DNA from: Haliotispira sp965263485
Lineage (GTDB): Bacteria > Spirochaetota > Spirochaetia > SP-2023
Assembly: GCA_965263485.1 (NCBI GenBank)
Contig: CBDHHO010000001.1
Span: 1-64,000 of the forward strand
DNA: 64,000 bases
Reading direction: 5' to 3'
The translations under genes and the position numbers were made by a program. Positions 35,265 through 43,373 of this stretch are shown one piece after another. The notes under the pieces are model-generated. The model made no database searches. It was not told the origin of the DNA and saw only the letters and a list, made by a program, of their open reading frames with translations. Numbering within the stretch: the first letter of the stretch is position 1; each line of letters opens with the position of its first letter.

Positions 35265-37082
35265 TTAATTCTGTCTCAGGTAAGATAAGAATTGCCAGTC
35301 GGCCACCAGATGGTTTCCCAGGCTGTCTTCGAGGTCCCGGTTCAAATGGACGGTCACATAGCTGTCGTTGCTCGAAGGATCTCTTTGAATGCCTAAATGA
35401 ATGCGCAACACAGCACTTGTTCCGGTTATCAGGATCGGTGAGGGACCGGAGGGGTTCATCTCCAGGCGGTACACTTTGAGATCGGTCGCTCCGCCGGAGA
35501 TGCTGACTCGCAGCTTGCCGTAAAAATCGCTATTTTCCAGGGTCGCTGTAGAGGCGTAACTCAAATGCAGGTCGAAGAAGCCTTTGCTCAAAGCCGAGCC
35601 GGAATAGTTGCTTAGATCCATACGCATTGTTCCCGCATAGCTCAGTTCTATAATATCAGAGGTGTTGCCCGGGTCTCTGAGGTAGCTCAGGGCCAGAACT
35701 TTAATGGGGGCCGACTGCACACCGTTACTGCGAAAATAGAAAGTCCCTCCCCGGAGTTCCTGCAAACCTGAGGTATTGCCGTTTTCGTCCTGGATGGTAG
35801 GGGATAAAGAGAGCGAATACAGTTGGTCGTATTTCAGCTTGTTGTTGAAGGAGAGGGTGAACGTCCTGCTGAATACGTCAGAGCCATTCATGCCGGGCAG
35901 GTTGAGTTCAAAGGCACTGTATGGAGAAATTGTGATGGCTCGGCTGAGGCTGTTGCGACTGACTTTTTTATCAAACACAAAGTGCAAAGAATCCCGTACT
36001 TCCCAGCCATCGCTGATATCTGTCAGAGGATCGAAAGGATTCCCCGCCGGAGTCAGACTTCGCTGCGCTGCCTCATCTTCAATGCGCAGCAATTTGGGTG
36101 AGGCCGTCTGGTCGCCGAAGGTAAAGCGGAATTCAAAGTCCCGGCTCATGCTTTTACTCCAGATGTTTGTGGCTTCCTTTTTCAGGCTTACGGTATATTC
36201 AGTTGCCCATTGATAACTGGAATAAGGGGTAAAGGTCAGAATGTTTTCTCTCCAAGAAAAGAGCCCTTCCACATCGGGTTCGATGAGAAAATTGCGGTAT
36301 ACGCTATCGCGATTCATCTCTGCAGAAAAATAGAGCTGAATCGGCTCATACGCCTGTTGCCCGTTGAGAACCGTGCTTTGGGGGTGATAAGCAAGAATTC
36401 TGGGCCGGGAAGGGTCGGCATTGGCAGAAAAACGGCTGCGAAAGGGCTGCTCTAAAGAGTTTCCGTAGATATCTTCAATCTTTGTCGATACCTCCACGGT
36501 ATAGCTGTGACTCGCGTCCAGCGGAATCTGGGGGCGGAAAAGCAGGGTGGAAGAATCGGGGAAGGAAAACTTCCCTGCGAGGGGTTCCTTCTCATCACGC
36601 AAGAGGAGAAATGCGGCGCGCGCGCTTTCGCGATCAATCGCTTTGGAAAAAGAAAGCTCAATCTTTAAGTTGGCCCAGTCCGTTCCCGGACTGAGTGTAG
36701 ATGTGCCGGGCTTCCAGTCTGTGACGGAAAGGGGCTGCATCTCAATCAGCTCACAGGACTGTGCCAGAAACAGCGCAGCCGGAAAAAACAGTAGGGTACC
36801 TCTAAAAATTCCAATTTCGCGCTGAGCGGCGATCTTGTTGCCGAATAAAGGTTCTGCCTTACGGCAGGATTTGTGAGGAATGGCCTGCTTCGCCCCGCCA
36901 TTCTTCACCGTCAGCAAAGCCTTACCATACAGCAAAGTATGCCTCGGCTTCCGTTCCTCGCGCTCGGCAAAATCTCGCTCACCCAGCATCAAAAGCGAGT
37001 TTTTAGAGGTACCCAGTATGCTTCTAAGGCGCTGTGCGCAAGTGTAAAGTAATGTCTTCTGTAAGATAGTTTCCATTTTCAT
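35265..37082 (-). CDS. SbsA Ig-like lipoprotein with in-frame element inserted in its signal peptide
   Basis: The body consists of repeated Ig-like domains of the SbsA/Big_5 type (PRILAYHPQSTVLNG, YEPIQLYFSAEMNRDSV, EIQ-like strand patterns). The first 22 residues join directly to residues 97 onward to give ...LRSILFFPAALFLAQSCE, a lipoprotein signal ending at a cysteine. Between them lie residues encoded by the 221-bp element 36794-37014. With its 4-bp target duplication (AGTA) the insertion adds exactly 225 bases (75 codons), so the frame survives. The original gene overlapped the end of the upstream gene by about 58 bases. Whether an exported protein is still made is uncertain. Confidence 0.75.
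   Translation of the reverse strand: MKMETILQKTLLYTCAQRLRSILGTSKNSLLMLGERDFAEREERKPRHTLLYGKALLTVKNGGAKQAIPHKSCRKAEPLFGNKIAAQREIGIFRGTLLFFPAALFLAQSCELIEMQPLSVTDWKPGTSTLSPGTDWANLKIELSFSKAIDRESARAAFLLLRDEKEPLAGKFSFPDSSTLLFRPQIPLDASHSYTVEVSTKIEDIYGNSLEQPFRSRFSANADPSRPRILAYHPQSTVLNGQQAYEPIQLYFSAEMNRDSVYRNFLIEPDVEGLFSWRENILTFTPYSSYQWATEYTVSLKKEATNIWSKSMSRDFEFRFTFGDQTASPKLLRIEDEAAQRSLTPAGNPFDPLTDISDGWEVRDSLHFVFDKKVSRNSLSRAITISPYSAFELNLPGMNGSDVFSRTFTLSFNNKLKYDQLYSLSLSPTIQDENGNTSGLQELRGGTFYFRSNGVQSAPIKVLALSYLRDPGNTSDIIELSYAGTMRMDLSNYSGSALSKGFFDLHLSYASTATLENSDFYGKLRVSISGGATDLKVYRLEMNPSGPSPILITGTSAVLRIHLGIQRDPSSNDSYVTVHLNRDLEDSLGNHLVADWQFLSYLRQN
36794..37014. repeat. 221-bp miniature inverted-repeat element, copy A
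   Basis: Ends GGGTACCTCTAAAAATTC and GAGTTTTTAGAGGTACCC are near-perfect inverted repeats. AGTA flanks both sides (36790-36793 and 37015-37018). It has the same length as copy B at 38481-38701 and about 90% similar sequence. One strand is open in one frame through the whole element, which lets it sit inside a gene. Confidence 0.9.
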
Positions 37083-38451
37083 TGGCGGTATCTTTCCCTG
37101 AGCTGATTTCCAGTTGATAGTATTTTGTCGAGATCGGGGCTACGTCTGAGCTGCGTTCAAAGCCGGTAAAATTGATGGTCAGGGTGCTGTTGTTATTCCA
37201 GTAGAGATTTTTCCTGCCTGGCTGTCTGAGATGGCCGGGGAATATGGCCTGAAGGCTGAGAGCATCGACAATGCGTTGCTTGTAAGCATCGCTGTAGGCT
37301 TGGGAAAGCTCTATCGTGAAACCGTAGGTTTCTTCCAGGTTCTGCACGTCAAATACAGTATTGATCTGAGTGTATCCGCTTGCAGTCCAGTCAAAACTGG
37401 CATTGTTGCTGCCTGTAATGGACCGGATTTGCACGATAGCGGAGCTCTGCACAGAAAATTTCTTCCTGTACTCCTCATCCAGGGGATTGCCGGAGATATC
37501 CCGGGCCTTGGTCTCGGCGAGCAGAATATATTCCTTCACCGGTTTCCAAGGCGTGGAGGGTTGGAATAAATAGCGGGCAGGAGTGAGAACCAGCCAGGTA
37601 CCCGTTGTATCAGGGTCAAAACGGAGGGCTTTGAGACTCGGTTCTTCTGCCATATCCTCGCTCCAGTTGATTAGCAGACAGGCATCGCTTGCTATAGCCG
37701 AGCTGCTTGCAAAGATCCCTGGTATGGGGGTGAAGGTATGGCAATCGGCGGGAGTGAGAGACTGTACCTGTGGTTTCTGTAAATCCTGTCCTACACGAAA
37801 ATAACCCTGATAGCTCTGTCGGATTAATTGCCCGGCAGCACTGCGCGTCTCTGCATCCGGCAATTCCCAGCGATACACTGCCGGCTGTGTCCAGCGCTTC
37901 AGAGGACTGACGGTGAGACTTGTCTGCTCGTCATTCCAGACCAGGTCAAAATCCTGATTGCCAGAAAGGGTAAAAGCATCTTTGACGCTATCTGTATCCA
38001 TAGATTCTGAAAAATTTAGTATGAGAGGGTCACGGGCTCCTGTCAGCTGGTCGTCTGCTGGTTGGCGGGAAAGCAGATGGGGCAGATCGAAATTTCCCTG
38101 CACCTGAAATGTGATGTTCCGGTCAAATGAGAAGCTGTTTCCATAAATATCTTTAATGCTGCCTGTAACGGTAAAAAAATAGATAAAACCGGGTTCCAGA
38201 TCCTGGACCGGCCGGGCTGTCAAGGTATTGCCGTTCCAAGAAAAGTCCAGAGCGATGGTGTTGCCTCTCTGTTTGATCCGGGTTGCTTCCTGGGCACTGT
38301 CTCTGTCGACTTCTTCGTTGAAGTAGATATGGAAACCACTGTTGCGGGGCAGCACCAGACCACTTTTGTCCGGACTGATACTGAAGTCCAGTCGCTCAGA
38401 GTTTATCACTGCACAGCTGAGATATAACAACAGAGGCAATAGTGCTGCCAT
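37024..38451 (-). CDS. SbsA Ig-like lipoprotein
   Basis: From the ATG at 38451 the product is 475 residues, opening MAALLPLLLYLSCAVINSE, a lipoprotein signal with the cysteine at residue 13. Several Ig-like domains follow (SGLVLPRNSGFHIYFNEEVDRDSAQEA, PLILNFSESMDTDSVKDAF), the SbsA/Big_5 pattern of surface or periplasmic spirochaete proteins. The frame is open upstream through copy B to 38712, but that is element sequence. A solo element end supplies AGAGG seven bases before the ATG, acting as ribosome site. It is probably periplasmic or outer-membrane anchored and functionally linked to the efflux genes. Confidence 0.75.
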   Translation of the reverse strand: MAALLPLLLYLSCAVINSERLDFSISPDKSGLVLPRNSGFHIYFNEEVDRDSAQEATRIKQRGNTIALDFSWNGNTLTARPVQDLEPGFIYFFTVTGSIKDIYGNSFSFDRNITFQVQGNFDLPHLLSRQPADDQLTGARDPLILNFSESMDTDSVKDAFTLSGNQDFDLVWNDEQTSLTVSPLKRWTQPAVYRWELPDAETRSAAGQLIRQSYQGYFRVGQDLQKPQVQSLTPADCHTFTPIPGIFASSSAIASDACLLINWSEDMAEEPSLKALRFDPDTTGTWLVLTPARYLFQPSTPWKPVKEYILLAETKARDISGNPLDEEYRKKFSVQSSAIVQIRSITGSNNASFDWTASGYTQINTVFDVQNLEETYGFTIELSQAYSDAYKQRIVDALSLQAIFPGHLRQPGRKNLYWNNNSTLTINFTGFERSSDVAPISTKYYQLEISSGKDTANENGNYLTEDITLHLRTAP

Positions 38452-38453
38452 AA

Positions 38454-38464
38454 GGGCACCTCTA
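38454..38464. repeat. Solo element end at the start of the Ig-like lipoprotein
   Basis: GGGCACCTCTA lies directly upstream of the ATG at 38451. Read on the minus strand it gives AGAGG plus a seven-base spacer before the start codon. Confidence 0.6.
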
Positions 38465-38480
38465 TTAAAGAAAGCCTTAA

Positions 38481-38701
38481 GGGCACCTCTAAAAATTCCA
38501 ATTCCGCGCTGAATCGCGATCTTGTTGCCGAATAAAGGTTCTGCCTTACGGCAGGATTTGTGAAGAATGGCCTGCTTCGATGTGCCATTCTTCACCGTCA
38601 GCAAAGCCTTACCATACAACAAAGTATGCTTCGGCTTCACTTCCTTGCTATCGGCAAAATCTCGCTGATTCAGCATCAAAAGCGAATTTTTAGAGGTACC
38701 C
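38481..38701. repeat. 221-bp miniature inverted-repeat element, copy B
   Basis: Ends GGGCACCTCTAAAAATTCC and GCGAATTTTTAGAGGTACCC. Direct repeats TTAA flank it (38477-38480 and 38702-38705). The right-hand TTAA contains the stop codon of the membrane-fusion protein gene. Length equals copy A exactly. Confidence 0.9.
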
Positions 38702-40156
38702 TTAAGGTTCATTTATCGCCACCTCCAAGCCTTCGCGCAAGCCGGGATTTTCACTGATCACCAGCAGATCACCTTCCTTCAGACCTTGCAGAACCTCGAC
38801 TTGTACGCCTTCTTCACTGGCTTCAAAGGTCGTGCCCAGCTCAACGCTGCGCTGTGCGATATAGTTATTGATGACGAGAAAGACTCTGTTGCTCTTATTT
38901 TCGCCATCCAGCAAAGTACTTTTGGGTATCAAGATGCGCTTTTTTCGTTCTCCCAAGGGGAAATTTACCGAAGCAAACATACCCTGCCTGGCCTGCTCTT
39001 GGAGGGGAGCATTGATGCGGGCTTTTACCGTAAAGTTACCACTGCCGGGGTCTACCAAGGGGTTGACAACTTCAATTTGCGCACTGGTTTCCTCACCCAG
39101 AGACGGCAAGTCCACCACAACGTCTTCTCCGATCTGAACTTCTCCAATCAGGCTTTCCTGTAGTGGGAATACAACATAGAGCTTTCCCTGATTGATAATA
39201 GTGAGCAGAGGGCTGTCGATTTTTACCCTCTGCCCCTGACTCAGTTGTCTGGCCGCCAACACGCCGTTGATGGGGCTGCGGATTTTCAGAGCGTCGACTA
39301 GGACTTGAACAGAGTCGAACTCATCTTCGGCGGCGGATATTTTGGCCTCGGCAATCGCGAGCTCGTTGGATAATTTACGGCTGTTCAATTGGACATACAG
39401 TTGCCTCTGCGCTGCGGGGTCTTGAGGAATATTTTCATACCCAGCCTCGCGCAGGTCCTGTTCGCGGTAGCCGATCTTTTCAATCTGAGCCTCAATGAGA
39501 GCCTGTTCATAGGCGTTTTCCCTGGAATCCAACTGAAATTCCATATCAGCTAGGTCCTGGGTACTAAGGGCATTGATCTTATGCAGGTCCCGCTGGTCTT
39601 GCAGTTTTTTTTTCAGCATCACGATTTCTTTTTGCTGCATGAGCAGTTGAAGACTGGTTTTCTGCAGGCGCAGCAGCTTGGCTTCAATCTGCTTTTTGCC
39701 TTCTGCGTAACGGATCTTTGCCTGCTGGTAAGATATCCGGGCCGAATTCAAAGCACTCTTTGCTTTGCTATACTGCAAATCCAGCTGTAGATTGCTCAGG
39801 CGAACCAACAGCTGTCCTTTTTTGACCGCATCGCCTTCGTCTACAAATATTTCTTCGATCGTGCCATCGCTCCTGGGGCCGACGCTGACCGCATCTTCAA
39901 AACTCAGACTGCCAAAACTTTGTACTTGGGGTTGGGCCGTTTGGTAGCGGACAGGCTTTGTTTCCACTCTTACAGATTCAAGCCTTTCGGGAAATGAGAC
40001 CTGCGCCTGTTTCCATCCCGCGTTTTCGCCTGCATTCCGCCTCGCGGAGAACCAGATGAAGAGAAAAATGGCCGGCACAGCAAACAAGGCAAACCAAAGT
40101 TTCTTTCGTCCCAGCTGCTTCAGCATCGAAGCGAGACGGAACAGATTAGTCTTCAC
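38702..40156 (-). CDS. RND periplasmic membrane-fusion (adaptor) protein
   Basis: The 484-residue protein has an amino-terminal membrane anchor (LWFALFAVPAIFLFIWFSA), a biotinyl-lipoyl-like domain (VGPRSDGTIEEIFVDEGDAVKKGQ), a long alpha-hairpin (residues about 125-235) and beta-barrel and membrane-proximal domains. It bridges the RND pumps and the TolC-like channel. The start is GTG at 40156, overlapping the TolC-like stop by 11 bases. Its last codons NEP-stop are directly at the target site of element copy B. Confidence 0.88.
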   Translation of the reverse strand: MKTNLFRLASMLKQLGRKKLWFALFAVPAIFLFIWFSARRNAGENAGWKQAQVSFPERLESVRVETKPVRYQTAQPQVQSFGSLSFEDAVSVGPRSDGTIEEIFVDEGDAVKKGQLLVRLSNLQLDLQYSKAKSALNSARISYQQAKIRYAEGKKQIEAKLLRLQKTSLQLLMQQKEIVMLKKKLQDQRDLHKINALSTQDLADMEFQLDSRENAYEQALIEAQIEKIGYREQDLREAGYENIPQDPAAQRQLYVQLNSRKLSNELAIAEAKISAAEDEFDSVQVLVDALKIRSPINGVLAARQLSQGQRVKIDSPLLTIINQGKLYVVFPLQESLIGEVQIGEDVVVDLPSLGEETSAQIEVVNPLVDPGSGNFTVKARINAPLQEQARQGMFASVNFPLGERKKRILIPKSTLLDGENKSNRVFLVINNYIAQRSVELGTTFEASEEGVQVEVLQGLKEGDLLVISENPGLREGLEVAINEP

Positions 40157-41594
40157 TCTCAGACTCCAGAAGTTTGAGACGCTGCAAAAATTCTGTGATA
40201 TTTTGATTCAACGATATGGAAAAGCGATATATGAACTCCTGTGTTTCAATTATATATTTATTTCTTTCCAGCAACCGGGCATAGGTTTCTCTGCGTGCCT
40301 GAAGAAGTTTTATCTGGTCCAAGAGCCCTTTTTGGTATTGCAGTTGGGAAATATCCTCTTTCGTCCGGCTCAGGGTAAGGACGCGCTCGGACAGATCCAT
40401 TTTCTGGTACAATTGTCGATATTCTGTCAAAATTTCTTGTACGGAGTTTTTCAATTCAGAATCAAGCATGTTCCTTTTTTTGTATAAGGTTTCCAGTTCC
40501 ATTTCCTTGCCGCGCACGGTCAGGGGGACGCTCAGGTCTTGCAAAACAGAAACGGAGCCGTTCAGAGAGCGCGAACGGTTTTTCTGATTCCCCGCACTGA
40601 GGCTGCTGTTCAAAGAGGCCGGAGAGCCAACGTCCTTCAATGAGAGGCTCAGGCCGAAGCTGAATTGGAAATCTCGCAGTGGAAAGTTCTTGCCGGAAAA
40701 GGACAGGGATGAATTGAGGGAAATCTGAGGGACAAAACGCAGCTTCAGATCCCGCAGCTGCATATTCGCCTGAAATATTTGCTGGTCCAGTTTCTTCAGG
40801 GCCAGATTATTGCCAAGCAACTCCGAATGCAGGTAATCTTGCAGCTTTTCCAAGACTTGGGGGGAGGGAAGAGCTTCTGCGGTAATGGGTTCGCTGTTCA
40901 ACCGGAAGTCTATCCCCTCGGGGATTTGCAATAGTTTGCGCAGTTCTTTTTGGCTTTTCTTATATTTGTTTTCAGCTTCTTGCGCACGTATTTTCATCTT
41001 GATGAATTCGATTTCGATATCGGTCAGAGCCAAGGTGGTAATCGCTCCGATACTGTGCTTCTTGAGACTGATCTGATAATCTTTGGAAGATATCTTCTGT
41101 GCCTGAACACTCAGATCATACTCCTGCCGACTCAGCAAGGTTTTGTAAAAACCCAGCCATGCACGGGCTTCAAGTTCTTTATAGCCGGATTCGAGTTCCA
41201 GTGCCTGGAGTAGGCTTTGCGCCAGGTAGGCCTTTCGCTCCCGTTGCAATTTTCCGCCTTGGTAAACAGGAAGAGACAGAGAGAGACTGATTTCTTTGCT
41301 ATAACTGTCGGGAGCATTATAGGTTACAGAATCTCTGCCGGAGTAACGAAAGTCAAGCTTCGGTAAAAGAGAGCGCCAGAAACGAAGCTGGAATGCCTGA
41401 TCATCTATGCTTTTCCGGCGGGCTTTTTGCTTTAATTCAAAGGCGTTGTACTTGGCCATCTGGACCGCTTTCCGGGCGTCGATTTCTAGGATTTCAGGGG
41501 TCTTTGTGCCCTCCTGCGCCGACATGGCAGTACCAGAACAGAAGAAAAGTAAAAGCAAGACGATACTTGCGGGATGTGCAAGGGAAGACATCAT
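40146..41594 (-). CDS. TolC-family outer-membrane efflux channel
   Basis: The 482-residue protein starts with a signal peptide (IVLLLLFFCSGTAMSAQ, cleaved near residue 26) and has the two-repeat helical barrel pattern of OEP/TolC proteins. Long heptad segments (LDDQ-like, RAQEAENKYKKSQKELRKLL) alternate with short beta strands (FQFSFGLSLSL). It forms the outer-membrane exit duct of the tripartite pump. The start ATG overlaps the upstream lipoprotein stop (ATGATG), and the end overlaps the adaptor start, so the genes are co-translated. Confidence 0.88.
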   Translation of the reverse strand: MMSSLAHPASIVLLLLFFCSGTAMSAQEGTKTPEILEIDARKAVQMAKYNAFELKQKARRKSIDDQAFQLRFWRSLLPKLDFRYSGRDSVTYNAPDSYSKEISLSLSLPVYQGGKLQRERKAYLAQSLLQALELESGYKELEARAWLGFYKTLLSRQEYDLSVQAQKISSKDYQISLKKHSIGAITTLALTDIEIEFIKMKIRAQEAENKYKKSQKELRKLLQIPEGIDFRLNSEPITAEALPSPQVLEKLQDYLHSELLGNNLALKKLDQQIFQANMQLRDLKLRFVPQISLNSSLSFSGKNFPLRDFQFSFGLSLSLKDVGSPASLNSSLSAGNQKNRSRSLNGSVSVLQDLSVPLTVRGKEMELETLYKKRNMLDSELKNSVQEILTEYRQLYQKMDLSERVLTLSRTKEDISQLQYQKGLLDQIKLLQARRETYARLLERNKYIIETQEFIYRFSISLNQNITEFLQRLKLLESESED

Positions 41595-42178
41595 TCGTTT
41601 GACGTTATGGCAGTCCGGGAATGCTGCTGCACCCAGGCTGTCAATTCCTTTTCCTGCCGTTTCAGCAGGAGAAAAAGCTGACTGCTCAGATGCAGCAGTG
41701 AACCGGGGCTGTTCAACGGACTGGAGTAGTTTCTTGCATATGATACCTTGGTCACCGGGTGCCCCGATTGGTCCAGAAGGACGAGGAAGCCAATCGCACT
41801 GTATTGGATCGCCCCGGCGACTAAATTTTCTTTCTGGTAGAACGATAGATTCATTTGGAAAATATAAGGGGCTTGGCCCTCCATGCTTGTACGGCTTGTT
41901 TGATCGCCTTGATCGTCTGGATTCAACAGGGGCCGTGCCTTTGTTCCCAGATGATTTTGCGCATTTTGCAGCAAGAGTTTGCGCTGAAAACTTTCGGAAA
42001 CAGGAAGCCCGAGGATGTCCTGAATGCTGATTTGTTTCAGTTCCACTACATACGGCAGCTGTTCCTGTGCCGGAAGAAAGACCTTACTGCTGTAGGTGCT
42101 GCAAGCACTCAGCAAGGCTACTGTCCCCCATAGGAACAGAGCATTTATGGCAATTGTAATCCGGCGCAGAATGTTCAT
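41591..42178 (-). CDS. Small lipoprotein of the efflux operon
   Basis: From the ATG at 42178 the product is 195 residues with a clear lipoprotein signal (ALFLWGTVALLSACSTYSS). The mature part has no recognised family. A beta-rich pattern with a hydrophobic strand in the middle (AIQYSAIGFLVLLDQSGHPV) could be an outer-membrane associated fold. A longer frame to 42202 begins at a GTG inside a miniature-element end, which is unlikely to be the native start. It is coupled to the TolC-like gene by a four-base overlap, so a role in channel assembly is a reasonable guess. Confidence 0.65.
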   Translation of the reverse strand: MNILRRITIAINALFLWGTVALLSACSTYSSKVFLPAQEQLPYVVELKQISIQDILGLPVSESFQRKLLLQNAQNHLGTKARPLLNPDDQGDQTSRTSMEGQAPYIFQMNLSFYQKENLVAGAIQYSAIGFLVLLDQSGHPVTKVSYARNYSSPLNSPGSLLHLSSQLFLLLKRQEKELTAWVQQHSRTAITSNE

Positions 42179-42196
42179 TTTGAGATCTATCCTTAA

Positions 42197-42301
42197 GGGC
42201 ACCTCTAAAAATCTACCCTGAGTTGCTTTTCCAGCGAGCAGAGATTGCGCAGGATATTTTGCCTGCCGCCATCCGGTGTTCGAAAGAATTTTTCACGGTC
42301 C
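42197..42301. repeat. Decayed miniature element at the TPR/lipoprotein junction
   Basis: Left end GGGCACCTCTAAAAATC at 42197 with TTAA before it. A degraded right end GAATTTTTCACGGTCC lies near 42286-42301. The stop codon of the TPR gene falls within this degraded end, so the last residues of that protein may derive from the element. Confidence 0.5.
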
Positions 42302-43015
42302 GTCCGGAATCGGGTCCGAAGGTTTGGTATCAACGTCATTCGTTTCATCGTTTCCTCTCAGATGGTTCAGTATTTCTTGGTTGGCCTCATGGAGAGCCCC
42401 TGTGTTCAAAAGCGAGGATGACTGGCGCAGCAGCCTGATCGCTTCGCCGGAATTCTGCATACCGATATAGAGTCTGGCCTGCTCGTGCAGCTGGTAAGCA
42501 AGTTGCTCTTTGGATAAGGCATTGGCCTGCTTAATATATTGCAGCGCGAGGGCAAGGTTGTGTTCGCTGAAGTCGTCCTTGCTATAAAGAATCGCCATGT
42601 AGTAGTAGACTTGTGAGGCGCTGCTGTCAAGCTGTAGCAGCTCGCGGAGGAGTCGCTCTGCCTGGCGGTAATTTCCCTGTTGCAGAACCAGCCTCGCATA
42701 CCAGAGCCGCGCTTCATAGTATTCCGGTTTTTTCTTTACGATTTTCCGCAGTCGTTTGTCTGCCTCTTCGAGTTGTCCCAGCAGAATCTGGGTCTTGGCC
42801 AACTGGAGTTGGATTGGCAGGAAATTTTTCGCCTTGGTCATAAGGTCCAGGAATCGGGTATAAGCATTCTGGTAGTCTCCCTGTTCATAGCTGTTTCGAG
42901 CGGCGAAATACTCTCTGTGCAGATCGGGCTCAATGGTAGTAGTTTCCCTGTTCCGGCAGGAGAAGAGAGCAAAGACATAGAGCGCAAATTGTGCATTTTT
43001 CTTAAAACCCATCAT
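42293..43015 (-). CDS. TPR-repeat lipoprotein, first gene of the efflux operon
   Basis: The 240-residue protein has a short lipoprotein signal (FALYVFALFSC, cysteine near residue 20). Several tetratricopeptide repeats follow (EYFAARNSYEQGDYQNAYTR, YEARLWYARLVLQQGNYRQA, YYYMAILYSKDD). TPR lipoproteins scaffold envelope complexes. It is the promoter-proximal gene of the minus-strand operon and is divergent from the giant secreted protein gene, with 358 bases between them. Two adjacent ATG codons are possible starts. Confidence 0.75.
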   Translation of the reverse strand: MMGFKKNAQFALYVFALFSCRNRETTTIEPDLHREYFAARNSYEQGDYQNAYTRFLDLMTKAKNFLPIQLQLAKTQILLGQLEEADKRLRKIVKKKPEYYEARLWYARLVLQQGNYRQAERLLRELLQLDSSASQVYYYMAILYSKDDFSEHNLALALQYIKQANALSKEQLAYQLHEQARLYIGMQNSGEAIRLLRQSSSLLNTGALHEANQEILNHLRGNDETNDVDTKPSDPIPDGP

Positions 43016-43093
43016 TATCTGATCGGTATAATGAGGTTTTTCTCAAGATAAACTCAATGGTTTATCAGATGAAATTTTCCATTTATACCTTAA

Positions 43094-43188
43094 GGGAACC
43101 TCTAAAAATTCGCTTTTGATGTGCCATATACCACCGCAAGGAGAAGCAACAGGCCATGGCTGTGCACGGGCCATTTTTAGAGGTCCCC
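43094..43188. repeat. 95-bp miniature inverted-repeat element, copy C
   Basis: Ends GGGAACCTCTAAAAATTCGC and GGCCATTTTTAGAGGTCCCC, flanked by TAA on both sides. The interior retains GATGTGCCAT and the REP-like GGCCATGGCTGTGCACGGGCC palindrome region. It lies in the divergent intergenic region between the efflux operon and the giant gene. Outside this element and the promoter at 43255, the gap 43016-43373 shows only scattered element ends. Confidence 0.8.
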
Positions 43189-43254
43189 TAAATATGGTTT
43201 CCCCCATCTTGGGAAGCCTGATGGCTTGGACAAAAGCGAAAAATTAAAAAAAAA

Positions 43255-43283
43255 TTGACAACAAGAAAATCCCGTGTTAAGAT
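43255..43283 (+). promoter_or_regulatory. Near-consensus sigma-70 promoter of the giant gene
   Basis: TTGACA (43255-43260), 17-base spacer, TAAGAT (43278-43283). An element-end motif (GATTTTAGAGGTACCC) begins within the -10 box, so the transcript would start in it. A strong ribosome site GAAGGAG lies about six bases before the ATG at 43374. Confidence 0.65.
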
Positions 43284-43373
43284 TTTAGAGGTACCCTGAA
43301 GTATTTTTTGCCAGATATTAGAAGTACCCACAGAAACCTTTCTTCCTAGCAGCTACTCCCCGAAGGAGTTCTC

